From Rhizorhabdus sp. (lineage in GTDB: Bacteria > Pseudomonadota > Alphaproteobacteria > Sphingomonadales > Sphingomonadaceae), in assembly GCA_004297635.1 (NCBI GenBank), contig SCUQ01000114.1, forward strand, positions 1 to 6,565: a stretch of DNA of 6,565 nucleotides, in the 5' to 3' direction. Of this stretch, positions 6,336 to 6,565 are shown in pieces; within the stretch, counting starts at the first letter, position 1; every line of letters begins with the position of its first letter. The translations under genes and the position numbers were made by a program. The notes under the pieces are model-generated. The model had not been told where the DNA came from. It was given only the letters and a program-made list of their open reading frames with translations, and searched no databases.

Positions 6336-6348
6336 GCAGAGCGCTCAG
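6332..6348. terminator. Hairpin spanning both convergent stop codons
   Basis: CTGAGC (6332-6337) and GCTCAG (6343-6348) form a perfect six-base stem with a five-base loop. Each arm contains the stop codon of one of the two convergent genes. The position suits a bidirectional terminator, but neither side has a T-tract, so rho-independent termination would be weak. Confidence 0.3.
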
Positions 6349-6565
6349 AAGACCGCGAAAAGGTCGTCGCCGAGCTCCGACAGCAATCCCGCCGGCCCCT
6401 GCGCATCGAGGCGCGGGTCGAGCTCGTCGAGCCGCAGCCCGCTCATCGCCAGCCCGCTCTGGCACAGGCTGACCGCCACGCCGAGCGCCAGCGCTTCTCC
6501 CCACAGCTCCGCCAGGGTCGGCAGGCCCGCCCCGCCGCGGAGCGCATCGTTCGGGGCAACAAGCG
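6345..6565 (-). CDS. DsrE-family protein, C-terminal part only
   Basis: The minus strand codes for the last 72 residues of a small protein; the start lies beyond the right edge. The visible part begins LVAPNDALRG, continues through LAELWGEALALGVAVSLCQS (17-36 of the visible part), then GLAMSGLRLDELDPRL, and ends LLSELGDDLFAVF. This fits the C-terminal half of the DsrE/DsrF/TusD-like fold, with a cysteine after a hydrophobic strand (C34 of the visible part) where family members carry a sulfur-relay cysteine. DsrE proteins bind or transfer sulfur in the cytoplasm, though many members have no known role. The family call is from pattern memory on half a protein. The gene converges on the HicB-like gene with nine bases between stops. 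A frame-shifted open reading frame at 6271-6504 on the same strand is its shadow. Confidence 0.75.
   Translation of the reverse strand, partial: LVAPNDALRGGAGLPTLAELWGEALALGVAVSLCQSGLAMSGLRLDELDPRLDAQGPAGLLSELGDDLFAVF

Noticed and set aside
5850..6565. Hidden HicA toxin next to the HicB-like gene
   Set aside because: I looked for a roughly 60-residue frame with the HicA GSHH/F-type core on both strands and found none; the minus-strand gene reads as DsrE-family instead.
1..6565. CRISPR arrays, tRNA or rRNA genes, insertion sequences
   Set aside because: I see no spaced direct repeats, cloverleaf candidates, transposase-like proteins or terminal inverted repeats; nearly all of the window is accounted for by the listed genes.

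Overview
The window has high GC, protein-like signal in almost every base, and gene content typical of Alphaproteobacteria, most likely a sphingomonad (Sphingomonas or a relative). That assignment rests on overall protein style and on the cpa-type Tad pilus gene order; it is inference, since there is no rRNA or marker gene to fix it.

Positions 1-4697, minus strand, hold five consecutive genes of a Tad/Cpa (Flp-type) pilus assembly operon, transcribed right to left: cpaA (prepilin peptidase), cpaB (periplasmic assembly protein), cpaC (outer-membrane secretin), cpaD (exported pilus assembly protein) and cpaE (MinD-like localisation ATPase, cut by the left edge). The last four are packed end to start: cpaB/cpaC and cpaD/cpaE stop and start codons overlap, and cpaC/cpaD are at most 13 bases apart. 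Only cpaA and cpaB are separated by a real gap (69 bases). Together they would process prepilin, build the outer-membrane channel and place the machine in the cell. The motor ATPase (cpaF) and platform proteins would be expected beyond the left edge. No Flp pilin gene is present in this window.

Positions 4746-5849, plus strand, hold a complete FAD-dependent amine oxidoreductase of the DAO/D-arginine-dehydrogenase type, divergent from cpaA across a 48-base gap and probably unrelated to the pilus.

Positions 5850-6065 are a relatively AT-rich intergenic stretch with a 12-base inverted repeat next to a weak promoter-like pair. It is followed by a small, apparently solitary HicB-fold protein (6066-6335, plus). 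The right edge carries the C-terminal part of a DsrE-family protein on the minus strand. It converges on the HicB-like gene with 9 bases between stop codons, and a short perfect hairpin spans both stops.

The region is mostly ordinary. I see no convincing new system. The points most worth checking are the receiver-like domain of CpaE, the changed substrate pocket of the oxidoreductase, and the solitary HicB-like gene with its operator-like palindrome.
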